From CAILUF01 sp964505265 (lineage in GTDB: Bacteria > Pseudomonadota > Alphaproteobacteria > Rickettsiales > UBA1997), in assembly GCA_964505265.1 (NCBI GenBank), contig CAZDGN010000003.1, positions 1 through 64,000 on the forward strand: a DNA stretch of 64,000 nucleotides, given 5' to 3'. This document shows, piece by piece, positions 51,819 to 61,026 of this stretch; the stretch's first letter is position 1, and each line of letters starts with the position of its first letter. A program made the translations under genes and the position numbers. The notes under the pieces are model-generated. The model made no database searches and had not been told where the DNA came from. It saw only the letters and a program-made list of their open reading frames with translations.

Positions 51819-53693
51819 ATGATTAAATTTTTTTCTAAAATCCAATTGCTGTGCTTAAAAAAATTTCACATGTTGATTTCGCTAATAAGTATTTTATCAC
51901 TATTTTATTATTTTATAAATTTTTTATTTTTTAATCAATCACCCGAATTAATACTATATTTTACTATTGCAATAGGCGGATTGCCTGTGCTTTGGCAAAT
52001 CTTTTTTAAATTAATAAAGCTAAATATTGGTGCTGACCTGATTGCCTTTATAGCATTAATTTTAGCGATTTATTTACAAGAAAATATCACCGCGGTTTTA
52101 ATTATACTAATGATTTCAAGTGGTCAAGCTCTTGAAGAATATGCAACACATAAGGCTTGTTTTGTGCTTGAATCTCTAGAGAAACGTATACCTAAAACTG
52201 CCCATTTGCAAATCGACAATAATTACCAAGACATTGCCATTTCTGATATAAAAATTGGCGACAAAATCGCCATTTTTCCTCACGAAATTTGTCCAGTTGA
52301 CGGCGAAATTATTCAGGGCAATGGGCATATGGATGAATCGTATTTGACTGGCGAACCTTACAAAATTTCTAAAACAATTGGCTCCAAAGTGCTTTCAGGA
52401 GCGATTAATGGCGAATCTTTATTTATAATTAAAGCCGAAAAAATAGCCAATGAGTCTAGATTTGAACAAATCATTAAAGTCATGAAAAAAGCCAATGAAG
52501 ATAAACCAAACACCAGAAAAATTGCCGATAAAATTGGGGCAATTTTTGCTCCAATTACCTTGATAATTGCTGGATTATCTTATTATTTCACCGCAAATCT
52601 TACCAATTTTTTAGCAGTTTTAACCATTGCTACTCCTTGTCCACTCTTAATTGCCGTGCCGATTGCTATTATTAGCGCTATTTCAATTTCAGCGAGGCAG
52701 GGAATAGTCATAAAGGATGCAAGAATTTTGGAAAAATTATCAATTTGCAAAACCGCGATATTTGATAAAACTGGAACCTTAACTTATGGTGAACCGAATT
52801 TGTCGGAAATTATTTGTCTAGACAATAAATATAATTCTACCGATATAATTCAAAAAACTGCCAGCCTTGAACGCTATTCAAGACATCCACTTGCTATTGC
52901 CATTGTTAATTACGCCAACAAACAAAATATAATTTTTCAAGATGCCAAAAATATGACCGAAAAACCGGGATTTGGCATTATTGGCGAAATTGAAAATGAC
53001 GAAGTTATTATTACTAGTCGCAAAAGAATTCATGAATTTATGGCTCCCGATATCGAGTTTCCAAGCCATGATTATGGTATGGAATGTGTAGTTGTTTTGA
53101 ATAAAAAAATTATTGGTTTGCTAAGATTTTTTGATTTAGAGCGCGAAGAAAGCTATTCTTTCATAAACCATTTGGCTCCAAATCATAATTTCAATAAAAT
53201 TATTTTATTATCAGGCGACAAATCTAGCGAGGTTGAGGTTTTAGCCAACCGCTTGGGAATTCAAAATTTTTTCAGCTCAAAATCTCCTGAACAAAAATTA
53301 GAAATCGTTCGCAAAGAAACCGCAAAAGCCAAAACATTATTTATGGGCGATGGCATCAATGACGCTCCTGCTTTAATGCTGGCAAGCGTTGGAATTGCTT
53401 TTGGTAATAATAACGATATTACGAGCGAATCGGCTGGAGCGGTGATTTTGAAATCGGATTTATTTAAAGTCGATGAACTTCTTCACATAAGCTCAATAAC
53501 CAGAAAAATTATTTTACAAAGTGCAATTGGAGGTATGGTTTTAAGTATAGCTGGAATGATTTTTGCCAGTATTGGCCTAATATCACCTTCAGGAGGTGCA
53601 ATTTTTCAACAAATTATAGATTTTTTGGCAATAATTAATGCCCTTAGACTAAGTCTCACAAAAAACATTCGCTCGGATTTAAAAATTAATTAA
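51819..53693 (+). CDS. P1B-type heavy-metal-translocating ATPase
   Basis: Phosphorylation motif DKTGTLTYGE with Asp316, the transmembrane metal motif Thr-Pro-Cys274-Pro, HP motif in SRHPLAIAIV, TGEPYKIS, and GDGINDAPAL are all present. No N-terminal CxxC metal-binding domain exists, and 624 residues is short for the family. TPC rather than CPC disfavours a Cu exporter; Zn, Cd, Co or similar ions are possible. It ends overlapping the convergent barrel gene by 4 bp. Confidence 0.93.
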   Translation: MIKFFSKIQLLCLKKFHMLISLISILSLFYYFINFLFFNQSPELILYFTIAIGGLPVLWQIFFKLIKLNIGADLIAFIALILAIYLQENITAVLIILMISSGQALEEYATHKACFVLESLEKRIPKTAHLQIDNNYQDIAISDIKIGDKIAIFPHEICPVDGEIIQGNGHMDESYLTGEPYKISKTIGSKVLSGAINGESLFIIKAEKIANESRFEQIIKVMKKANEDKPNTRKIADKIGAIFAPITLIIAGLSYYFTANLTNFLAVLTIATPCPLLIAVPIAIISAISISARQGIVIKDARILEKLSICKTAIFDKTGTLTYGEPNLSEIICLDNKYNSTDIIQKTASLERYSRHPLAIAIVNYANKQNIIFQDAKNMTEKPGFGIIGEIENDEVIITSRKRIHEFMAPDIEFPSHDYGMECVVVLNKKIIGLLRFFDLEREESYSFINHLAPNHNFNKIILLSGDKSSEVEVLANRLGIQNFFSSKSPEQKLEIVRKETAKAKTLFMGDGINDAPALMLASVGIAFGNNNDITSESAGAVILKSDLFKVDELLHISSITRKIILQSAIGGMVLSIAGMIFASIGLISPSGGAIFQQIIDFLAIINALRLSLTKNIRSDLKIN

Positions 53694-54799
53694 AATTTCC
53701 ATACTAAATTCAATCGAGAAATATTAACTGTAGTTTTAGCACTAATCTCTCTTTGTGAACGATCGGCGTCATAAATCCTAGTGTTGCCATCAATTGAATT
53801 GCTAAAAATAGAGTGATCAAGCATTACACGAAAATGCTCCATAACCGAAATATCTAGGCCAAGACCATATACAAAAGTGGGGAGAGAGCCAATATTATTT
53901 AATTTTTTTGCACCCTTAAACTCTGAAATATAATTAAACTCCCCAAAACTAATTCCTAATTTAACATAAGGAATAAAATTTTTAAAAACATTTACCCCAA
54001 ATTTTCCAGAATAAAAGGAAAAATTTGAAGATTTAAAAATCATTTTTTCCAACTCCGATTCATTGCCATTAACGGTTTTTGGAGGATTTCTTAAATTATT
54101 GTTATTTACAGAGATTTCTCCGATTATAATTGACATCTCTTGTCCTAAAAATAATCCATTGGAAAATAATCTACCCTGCCCCATAATAATCGAAGGATTA
54201 ACCGAACCGCCGTTAATGCTATGAGAAAATTTGCTAGATTTGGCTTCGTCAAATTTTCTAAAAGTTTCATCGACTTCTAGGGAAACATTGGCAATATTAG
54301 CACCGATACCGAAATATAATCCGTTAAAATTGTTGTCATGAGTAAAATTTGGCTTATTTTGGTTATTCAAACCACAAAAATAAGACTGTCGATTTGAATT
54401 ATCATAAACTCGATATCCAAGACCCATTCCATCTTCAAAATTTTTGTGTTTTTTATTTTTTTTATTTGCAGTTAAATCCTGATTGTAAATATTTGGATAA
54501 TTTTGTGAGGAAATTGTGGTTTGGTCGTAAAAATTTCTGTTGTAATTTTCAAGGCTAGAGTTTGAATAATCGTAATTATTTTTGGTTTGCAATTGATAAT
54601 TTCCGACCGCCGAGTTATAGAGTTCGGTGTTTTTATCATTATATGAATTTGGCATTTGATTTTTGTTAAAATCATAACCATTTTGGTCAAAAGATTTTAA
54701 ACGATAATCATCTCCATAGCCATCTTGCAAATCTTGAGCAAATGAAATTTTAGCAATAAATGTTGATAAAATAATTAAAAATACAGCAAAAAATTTCAT
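53690..54799 (-). CDS. Outer-membrane beta-barrel protein with disordered N-terminus (paralogue 1)
   Basis: Signal peptide (1-21), then about 110 residues rich in Tyr, Asn, Gln, Asp, then a barrel from NFNGLYFGIGANI (about 155) to the C-terminal NLVWKF, ending with aromatic Phe as outer-membrane barrels do. Eight or so strands are expected. It shares its opening NGLYF-x-IG, an MEHFRVMLDHSIF strand and the ending with its neighbour 2 bp upstream, so the two are paralogues. Similar small barrels are common surface antigens in Rickettsiales. Confidence 0.8.
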   Translation of the reverse strand: MKFFAVFLIILSTFIAKISFAQDLQDGYGDDYRLKSFDQNGYDFNKNQMPNSYNDKNTELYNSAVGNYQLQTKNNYDYSNSSLENYNRNFYDQTTISSQNYPNIYNQDLTANKKNKKHKNFEDGMGLGYRVYDNSNRQSYFCGLNNQNKPNFTHDNNFNGLYFGIGANIANVSLEVDETFRKFDEAKSSKFSHSINGGSVNPSIIMGQGRLFSNGLFLGQEMSIIIGEISVNNNNLRNPPKTVNGNESELEKMIFKSSNFSFYSGKFGVNVFKNFIPYVKLGISFGEFNYISEFKGAKKLNNIGSLPTFVYGLGLDISVMEHFRVMLDHSIFSNSIDGNTRIYDADRSQREISAKTTVNISRLNLVWKF

Positions 54800-54801
54800 A
54801 T

Positions 54802-55725
54802 TTAAAATCTATATAATATTCCAATTTTACCAGAATTAACTTTTAATCTAGCAATTAAAGTGTTAGATGAGGATAAATTTGTTGAATTGGACATACCAGC
54901 TCCAGCTTTATTTAGACTAAACTGTCCATAAACTTTTGGTATCATCCAATAAGAATAATCTGCATAAATTCGAAAGTGGTTGCTAAGTAAATATTCGCCA
55001 CCAACTGACAATCTAATCGGAGGCGGAATATTTTGCGATTCAACAGTGATGCTATAATCTTTATTGCCAGTTAAATCATAAGAGGTAAAAGACCCAATCC
55101 CAGCATTAAAATAAGCCATAGTTCTATCGTTAAGAAGATAGCCGATTTTAGCATTGAAAAGAACATAATTAGAAACTGTAAAATTAAATTTAGTTAAAGA
55201 TGAAGCGGTTTTGGTTTTAGTTTCATCATAATCGTCGATATTTAAACTTAAGGTTGAAGATAGGCTTGAAGTTCTGATTTCTAAATCACTACCCAAATAA
55301 ACCCTATCAACCAAAGTTCCTCCACCTAAATTTGCAACTAATGAGGTTGAAGATCCAGATAAGTTAAGAGGTTTATTAATATTTGTATCAGCAATCAATG
55401 AATATTTGTTATTAGTGGCTGCATTTGATCTTGAGCTATCAATGATTATGTCGCCTGAAAATGAAGATCCTTCACCACCAATGGCAAAATACAAACCGTT
55501 CCAATTGTCAATATAATCAGTGGAGTCCCATTTTTTATCGACAAAAGGTTGGCAATTTAAAGACTTACCCTCGGGATCAACAATAGAAATACCTGATTTT
55601 ACTGCCGAAGTCCCTGATCCAGAGCCACCAACCCCGCCAACACCTCCCATCGAACCACCACCAAAGGCAAAGACATGATTTGAAAAAGATAACAATATTA
55701 ATACTAAAAATTTAAAAAATTTCAT
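54802..55725 (-). CDS. Outer-membrane beta-barrel protein with Gly-rich start (paralogue 2)
   Basis: 307 residues from the ATG at 55725. The signal peptide (1-21) is followed by a Gly/Ser-rich linker (GGGSMGGVGGVGGSGSG) and a barrel starting NWNGLYFAIGGEG and ending KIGILYRF. Matching strands with paralogue 1 include LLSNHFRIYADYSYW. Phe-terminated, as for BamA substrates. The start is 1 bp after the argG stop, so argG and the two barrels probably share a transcript. Confidence 0.8.
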   Translation of the reverse strand: MKFFKFLVLILLSFSNHVFAFGGGSMGGVGGVGGSGSGTSAVKSGISIVDPEGKSLNCQPFVDKKWDSTDYIDNWNGLYFAIGGEGSSFSGDIIIDSSRSNAATNNKYSLIADTNINKPLNLSGSSTSLVANLGGGTLVDRVYLGSDLEIRTSSLSSTLSLNIDDYDETKTKTASSLTKFNFTVSNYVLFNAKIGYLLNDRTMAYFNAGIGSFTSYDLTGNKDYSITVESQNIPPPIRLSVGGEYLLSNHFRIYADYSYWMIPKVYGQFSLNKAGAGMSNSTNLSSSNTLIARLKVNSGKIGILYRF

Positions 55726-55726
55726 T

Positions 55727-56932
55727 TTATTTGTTTCGATTAGCAATTCTTAGGCGAAGCGCATTGAGTTTAATAAAACCTTGAGCATCAGTTTGATCAT
55801 AAACCGAATCTTCTTCAAAAGTGACATGGGCCATTGAATAAAGACTTTTGACAGATTCCCTCCCAATTACCATAATATTGCCCTTATATAATTTTAAGCG
55901 AACCTTGCCTTCGACTTGCTCTTGACTCTTATCTATCAAGGCTTGAAGCATCAATCTTTCTGGAGCAAACCAAAAACCATTATAAATTAAACTCGCATAT
56001 CTTGGCATTAACTCATCTTTTAAATGCATAGCTTCGCGGTCCAAAGTAATTGATTCAATTGCACGATGGGCTACGAGCAAAATACTTCCACCGGGAGTTT
56101 CATAAACTCCACGAGATTTCATTCCAACAAAACGATTTTCGACCAAATCAAGTCTGCCAATGCCGTTTTTTCCTCCTAACTCATTTAGCTTGGTGAGAAT
56201 TTCGGCAGGCGACATTTTTTTGCCATCAATTGCTATTGCATCACCATTGGCAAATTCAATTTCAACGAAAGTTGGTTCATTTGGAGCATTTTCAGGACTT
56301 GTGGTGCGCTGATAGACATATTCTGGAGCTGGCATTGACGGATCTTCTAAAACCTTACCTTCACTTGAGGTGTGAAGAAGGTTAGCATCGACCGAATATG
56401 GCGCTTCGCCTCTTTTGTCTTTGGCAACAGGAATTTGATTTTTCTCGGCATATTCAATTAATTTCGTGCGCGAATTTAAATCCCACAAACGCCAAGGGGC
56501 AATAATTTTTATATCAGGCTTGTTGGCATAATAGCTAAGTTCGAAACGAACTTGATCATTACCTTTGCCAGTGGCACCGTGGGCAACAGCATCGGCTCCG
56601 ACTTGTTTGGCAATTTCGATTTGTCTTTTGGCAATTAAAGGACGGGCAATTGAGGTTCCAAGTAGATATACCCCTTCATACAGGGCATTGGCTCGAAACA
56701 TTGGAAAAACATAATTGGCAACGAATTCTTCACGCAAATCTTCAATAAAAATTTCTTTAACCCCAAGCATTTGAGCTTTTTTACGAGCGGGTTCAAGCTC
56801 TTCACCCTGCCCTAAATCAGCAGTAAAAGTTACGACTTCACAATTATAATTTTCTTGAAGCCACTTCAAAATAACCGAGGTATCAAGACCACCAGAATAA
56901 GCAAGGACTATTTTTTTTATTTTGTCTTTCAT
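55727..56932 (-). CDS. argG: Argininosuccinate synthase
   Basis: Joins citrulline and aspartate using ATP. KKIVLAYSGGLDTSVILKWL (pyrophosphate loop), HGATGKGNDQVRFE, TSEGKVLEDP and the C-terminal EDSVYDQTDAQGFIKLNALRLRI are intact. I choose the ATG at 56932 (401 residues) since the family begins right before this loop. argH is not in the window. Its presence, with leuB and hisE, indicates amino-acid synthesis. Confidence 0.97.
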   Translation of the reverse strand: MKDKIKKIVLAYSGGLDTSVILKWLQENYNCEVVTFTADLGQGEELEPARKKAQMLGVKEIFIEDLREEFVANYVFPMFRANALYEGVYLLGTSIARPLIAKRQIEIAKQVGADAVAHGATGKGNDQVRFELSYYANKPDIKIIAPWRLWDLNSRTKLIEYAEKNQIPVAKDKRGEAPYSVDANLLHTSSEGKVLEDPSMPAPEYVYQRTTSPENAPNEPTFVEIEFANGDAIAIDGKKMSPAEILTKLNELGGKNGIGRLDLVENRFVGMKSRGVYETPGGSILLVAHRAIESITLDREAMHLKDELMPRYASLIYNGFWFAPERLMLQALIDKSQEQVEGKVRLKLYKGNIMVIGRESVKSLYSMAHVTFEEDSVYDQTDAQGFIKLNALRLRIANRNK

Positions 56933-56978
56933 AAGATTTATATTAAAATTTATTTTCACAAATTAAACCAAAATATTT

Positions 56979-59648
56979 TCAAAAAAACAAGTCCTTATCT
57001 TGAATTTTTCTTAAAAAATTTTCAGTGTTATGAGATTTTTTTTCAAATTGAGTAAAAGTAGTTATTAAGCTAAGCGGAGTGTTAAACACGATATTATTGG
57101 CAATATAAGATAGATGAAAAATTTTTAAATCATCTTCCTGCAATATTATTTCTTGGTAAGAATTAATGTTATTAACAATTTCTGATTCAACTTTCTTAGA
57201 AAAAATTGCTTCATTTTTTCGATAATTCATTTCATATGATAAATTATCACTATATACCTCTAAAATTTTATTTAAATCATAACTCTCCAAATCTAACAAC
57301 AAATCCTGAGAAAACAAAGATTTGGCAATAAATTTAGCTACATTAAAAATATATAAATCTAGGTAGCACATCGTAATAAATTGTCGCTCTTTTAAACTAA
57401 ATTTTTTATTTTCAGGCAATTCTTTAAACAAATTGGCATGACTGATAATTTCATTAGCTTTTGGTCTTGGTTTGCCAACCAACATTTTCCATGCATAATA
57501 AATATCAACCATTTGTAAAGCCAAAATTTGGTTGCGAATAAAATCTTGAAATGATTTGTTGGTTTGATAAAGTTTTATAAAAATTTTTTTATGATGATTT
57601 TTTGCAAATTCCTCAAAAGCCTCAAGTAGCCCCAGAAACATTAATGCGAAGGTTCCGCTGTGGGCAAGAGTTCTATCAAGAGTAATTGCACGACTATTAA
57701 AAATATTAAAATCCTTTATATCTTTGTAAAAGAAATTTTTATCAATTGGCGCTAAAATATTTTCTTGAGCTATACCTCTAAATAATGGTCTAGAGCTTAA
57801 ATTTGATACCGCCACTCCAATATGGTTGGCATTATATAATAATTCATTTAAATATTTATTACCGAAATATCTTTGTCTATAATTTTTGATAGCTATGTCA
57901 CTAAATTTTTTTCTTAGATTATTATTCTGATTTTTAAAACTACTTTTTTGTTTACACAAACCCGCAATTTCAAGTGCCGATATCAAATTACTTAAAGCAA
58001 AATTTTCCAAATTATTTTTAGCAATATCTTCGTTGCAAAAAATTATTTGCTGTTGTTGTCCTTGAATTGTAGTAAAAATCGGGTCAAATTCTAAAAAATC
58101 CAATCGCATTTTTTTACTTTCACTTATCCCAGCTAAAGCTACCCTATATGCCAATTCATCATGTCTTCCACCTCCTCGTTGCAAGGCATTACCTCCGCCA
58201 CTAAAAATATGCAATTTTAAATCAAGATTATAAGAATCCTTGGCTATTTTTTTAAGCATTAAAAGTTGTCCAGAGGCTTTATCTTGATAATAATCAACTG
58301 CAATTGACGAAACTCTAACTGTATCACTTTTAGCAATCATTGCGATGATTTTTTTGCAAAGCACTAAATGTTCGCGGTAAACTTTAATTGATAATAATTT
58401 TTTTTGAATTTCAAAAATCGTTTGTAAATCCTCTAAAGACTCCGAAAGGGAAACAATATTGATAGGATTTAGATGGTTTTTAGTTATTTTTAACAACAAT
58501 AAAACCATTAAATTATCACTAACATTTTTATGATTGGAAATAATAAATTTTTCGAAAAAATTTTTATTTTTGCTGACGATTATTAATCTTTTAATTATCT
58601 CATTATTATCGGGGTTACGCTCGATAAAGTTGGTGATTTTACTCAATAATTTTTTATCAACCAAAATTTTAGTTAAAATATTGATTTTTTGTTCTTCATT
58701 ATTATTGCCAAAATCTTTAAAACCAAAAAACAATAGCAAATCAGCGATACAATTTCTTATGTCGGCACTATCGTGACGAATATCAATTTTATTCTTGAAT
58801 TTTTTTAATCTTGAAATGCCAATTGCTAAAATATTCGCATTATTTTTTATATTGCCATCAGCATCGCCACCATGGCTCCAGCTCGCTATGTTGCAAAAAT
58901 CATTTTCGATATAAATTTTACCTGCATAAGAAGATTTGGCAATGGTAATTTTAAAATCTCGCAATAGTTTTGACTGGGCTTTTTTTATATTCTTTATAGC
59001 AAGCTCAGTTTCCATCATCTCTTCCTCACAAGTTTTTTTGGTTCGAGAAATTTCACATAATATAATTTTTTTTAAAATATTATTTAATTTTTTAAAGTTT
59101 AGGCTAATTTTATCGGCGATAATTTTGTCAAAATCATTGCCAATTTCCGTATATTTTAGGCTTAATGGATTAGTCGGGTGTTGACTTAAGCTAATATTAA
59201 CTTTAAAATTATTATCTAAGAATTTTTGTAGGATTTTAGCAGGAATTTTATTACGATAGCATTTTTTTAAAAGTTCAGAAAAATTAAATTTGAAATTTTT
59301 GGAATTTTTTTTATAAGCATTAACAATATCGTTCGTTGCAGATTTTCTGACTCTTCGTAAAATATCCTGAAGTTTAGTATCTAACTCAATTATTTTTAAA
59401 AATAATGCTTTATTTTTTTGAATTTTTGTATAAAAATTTTCTAGATTTTGAATCTTGATTTTAGAATTAGAATTTTTTTTAATTTTTTGCAATTCAAGAA
59501 AATTTGATTTTACAATATTATCTATCTCTTGAACATCAAGTAAGGCGGTATAAAATTCTAGCTTTAGAGCTTCTTGAATTTGTGTAGAATAAAAAAATTT
59601 TCTATGGTCTAAATTAGTAAAATGCAACTTATTAAATTCAAAAACCAT
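56979..59648 (-). CDS. ppc: Phosphoenolpyruvate carboxylase homologue with altered active site
   Basis: 889 residues, the family length, with PEPC landmarks in order: SLSQHPTNP (about 153-161, usual TAHPTE), SWSHGGDADGN (about 256-266, usual GGDRDGN), IDIRHDSADIRN, VSLSESLEDLQ (usual VPLFETIDDL), YREHL, FSGGGNALQRGGG (about 482-494, usual FHGRGGSVGRGGG) and SNLSSRP. Compared with E. coli, Arg396 is Ala, His579 is Ser, Arg581 is Gly, and the DSNKDGG lysine is not evident. PEP carboxylation is therefore doubtful. It is the first gene of a run to argG and the barrels. Confidence 0.8.
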   Translation of the reverse strand: MVFEFNKLHFTNLDHRKFFYSTQIQEALKLEFYTALLDVQEIDNIVKSNFLELQKIKKNSNSKIKIQNLENFYTKIQKNKALFLKIIELDTKLQDILRRVRKSATNDIVNAYKKNSKNFKFNFSELLKKCYRNKIPAKILQKFLDNNFKVNISLSQHPTNPLSLKYTEIGNDFDKIIADKISLNFKKLNNILKKIILCEISRTKKTCEEEMMETELAIKNIKKAQSKLLRDFKITIAKSSYAGKIYIENDFCNIASWSHGGDADGNIKNNANILAIGISRLKKFKNKIDIRHDSADIRNCIADLLLFFGFKDFGNNNEEQKINILTKILVDKKLLSKITNFIERNPDNNEIIKRLIIVSKNKNFFEKFIISNHKNVSDNLMVLLLLKITKNHLNPINIVSLSESLEDLQTIFEIQKKLLSIKVYREHLVLCKKIIAMIAKSDTVRVSSIAVDYYQDKASGQLLMLKKIAKDSYNLDLKLHIFSGGGNALQRGGGRHDELAYRVALAGISESKKMRLDFLEFDPIFTTIQGQQQQIIFCNEDIAKNNLENFALSNLISALEIAGLCKQKSSFKNQNNNLRKKFSDIAIKNYRQRYFGNKYLNELLYNANHIGVAVSNLSSRPLFRGIAQENILAPIDKNFFYKDIKDFNIFNSRAITLDRTLAHSGTFALMFLGLLEAFEEFAKNHHKKIFIKLYQTNKSFQDFIRNQILALQMVDIYYAWKMLVGKPRPKANEIISHANLFKELPENKKFSLKERQFITMCYLDLYIFNVAKFIAKSLFSQDLLLDLESYDLNKILEVYSDNLSYEMNYRKNEAIFSKKVESEIVNNINSYQEIILQEDDLKIFHLSYIANNIVFNTPLSLITTFTQFEKKSHNTENFLRKIQDKDLFF

Positions 59649-59695
59649 AAAAATTTATAAAATATTTTCACAACAACATAAAAAGATAAATTTAT

Positions 59696-60145
59696 ATGAG
59701 CAAAATGCAATTAAAAACAACCGTTAATCGCCATCAAATTGCAAAATATTGTAAATATATACAATTTCAATTAAAAATTAAAAATAAAAATCTCATTGAT
59801 GATATCTTCAATTCATTAAAAAAAGATCATCATTTGGCTCTTGGTTTTGATGATCAAGAAAATTTGGTTTTCGCTTGTTTTTGCAATATTCGCTATGATT
59901 TTTTTAATAATAAAATTTGTGATATATTAGATTTTTTTATTAACGAAAATTTTGAAAACTCTAGAAATATTAATGAAATTTTTAATTGGATTGAAAATTT
60001 GACATCACAATATTTATGCCATAAAATTTTATATAGTTGCTTAACCAACAATCAACAAAATCATCGAATTTTTACCGCAAATAAATTTATAATAGAAAAA
60101 TTTGTTTTAAGTAAAGATTTATTAAATCAAGAAAATGCCCATTAA
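59696..60145 (+). CDS. Small protein, possibly a degenerate GNAT acetyltransferase
   Basis: 149 residues. A GNAT-like order is suggested by a strand LVFACFCNIRYDFFNNKICDILDFFIN, a helix EIFNWIENLTSQ, a strand KILYSCLTNNQQNHRIFTANKFI and a final strand. The acetyl-CoA-binding loop (Arg/Gln-x-x-Gly-x-Gly/Ala) is not recognisable. Function is unknown. It overlaps yihY by 11 bp, so the pair is translationally linked. Confidence 0.6.
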   Translation: MSKMQLKTTVNRHQIAKYCKYIQFQLKIKNKNLIDDIFNSLKKDHHLALGFDDQENLVFACFCNIRYDFFNNKICDILDFFINENFENSRNINEIFNWIENLTSQYLCHKILYSCLTNNQQNHRIFTANKFIIEKFVLSKDLLNQENAH

Positions 60146-61025
60146 AAAAAGAGCTTTACTAAATTATTATTTTCACAAATATTTTATCATTCCGATATTG
60201 ATATTTCGTAAATCCGTAATTGATACCATAAACCACGATGGTATTGAGCATGCTGGATATTTGGCTTTTTTAAGCATTTTATCTTTTTTTCCATCATTAA
60301 TTTTCATAATCGCAGTTATTGGACTTTTTGGCGAATCAAAAATTGGTACTGAATTTTTATCACAATTAATTTCATCTATGCCTTCAGAGATGTCAAAAGG
60401 CTTGGCTCCAAGGATTAATGAGATTATTTCAGGACCAAGTGATGGATATATAACCCTTGCCATTATTGGCGTAATTTGGACTGCTTCGTCATCAGTTGAA
60501 GGTTGTCGCACCATTTTAAACAGAGCATATCGGGTTGCCTTTCCTCCGCCATATATTTTGCGAAGAATTGTAAGTATTTTTGAATTTTTTACAATTATCT
60601 TTATAATTATTTCTGGAATTACAATTTTTGTGGTTGTTCCGATAATTTTAAAAACTATTGAAGAAAAATTTTCCATAATTTTACATATTGATTATGATTT
60701 TTTTTACCTTAGGCAAATTGCATTGTTTTTAATCTTAACCATTTCAACATCAATTTTATATTATGCATTACCAAATGCCAAACAAAAAATTACCCAAACT
60801 GTTCCAGGCTCAATATTAGCAGTTATTTTATGGGTATTATTAGTTAATATTTTCTCAATTTACTTAAACAATTTTGACCAAATGAATTTTGTTTATGGCT
60901 CTATTGCTGGGGTGATAATTTCGTTAATGTTTTTTTATTTAATTAGTTTAGCTTTTATTTTTGGCGCCGAATTTAACTATAATTTTCACCGAGCATATAA
61001 AGTATTTTTAAAGAAAAATAAATAA
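60135..61025 (+). CDS. YihY/virulence factor BrkB family membrane protein
   Basis: 296 residues with six membrane helices. The family features are GIEHAGYLAFLSILSFFPSLIF near the start, IGVIWTASSSVEGCRTILNRAYRV, TISTSILYYALPN, PGSILAVILWVLL and the last MNFVYGSIAGVIISLMFFYL. BrkB proteins have been linked to serum resistance, and YihY-type ones were once called RNase BN in error; the biochemical role is unresolved. folC follows after 1 bp. Confidence 0.9.
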   Translation: MPIKKRALLNYYFHKYFIIPILIFRKSVIDTINHDGIEHAGYLAFLSILSFFPSLIFIIAVIGLFGESKIGTEFLSQLISSMPSEMSKGLAPRINEIISGPSDGYITLAIIGVIWTASSSVEGCRTILNRAYRVAFPPPYILRRIVSIFEFFTIIFIIISGITIFVVVPIILKTIEEKFSIILHIDYDFFYLRQIALFLILTISTSILYYALPNAKQKITQTVPGSILAVILWVLLVNIFSIYLNNFDQMNFVYGSIAGVIISLMFFYLISLAFIFGAEFNYNFHRAYKVFLKKNK

Positions 61026-61026
61026 T

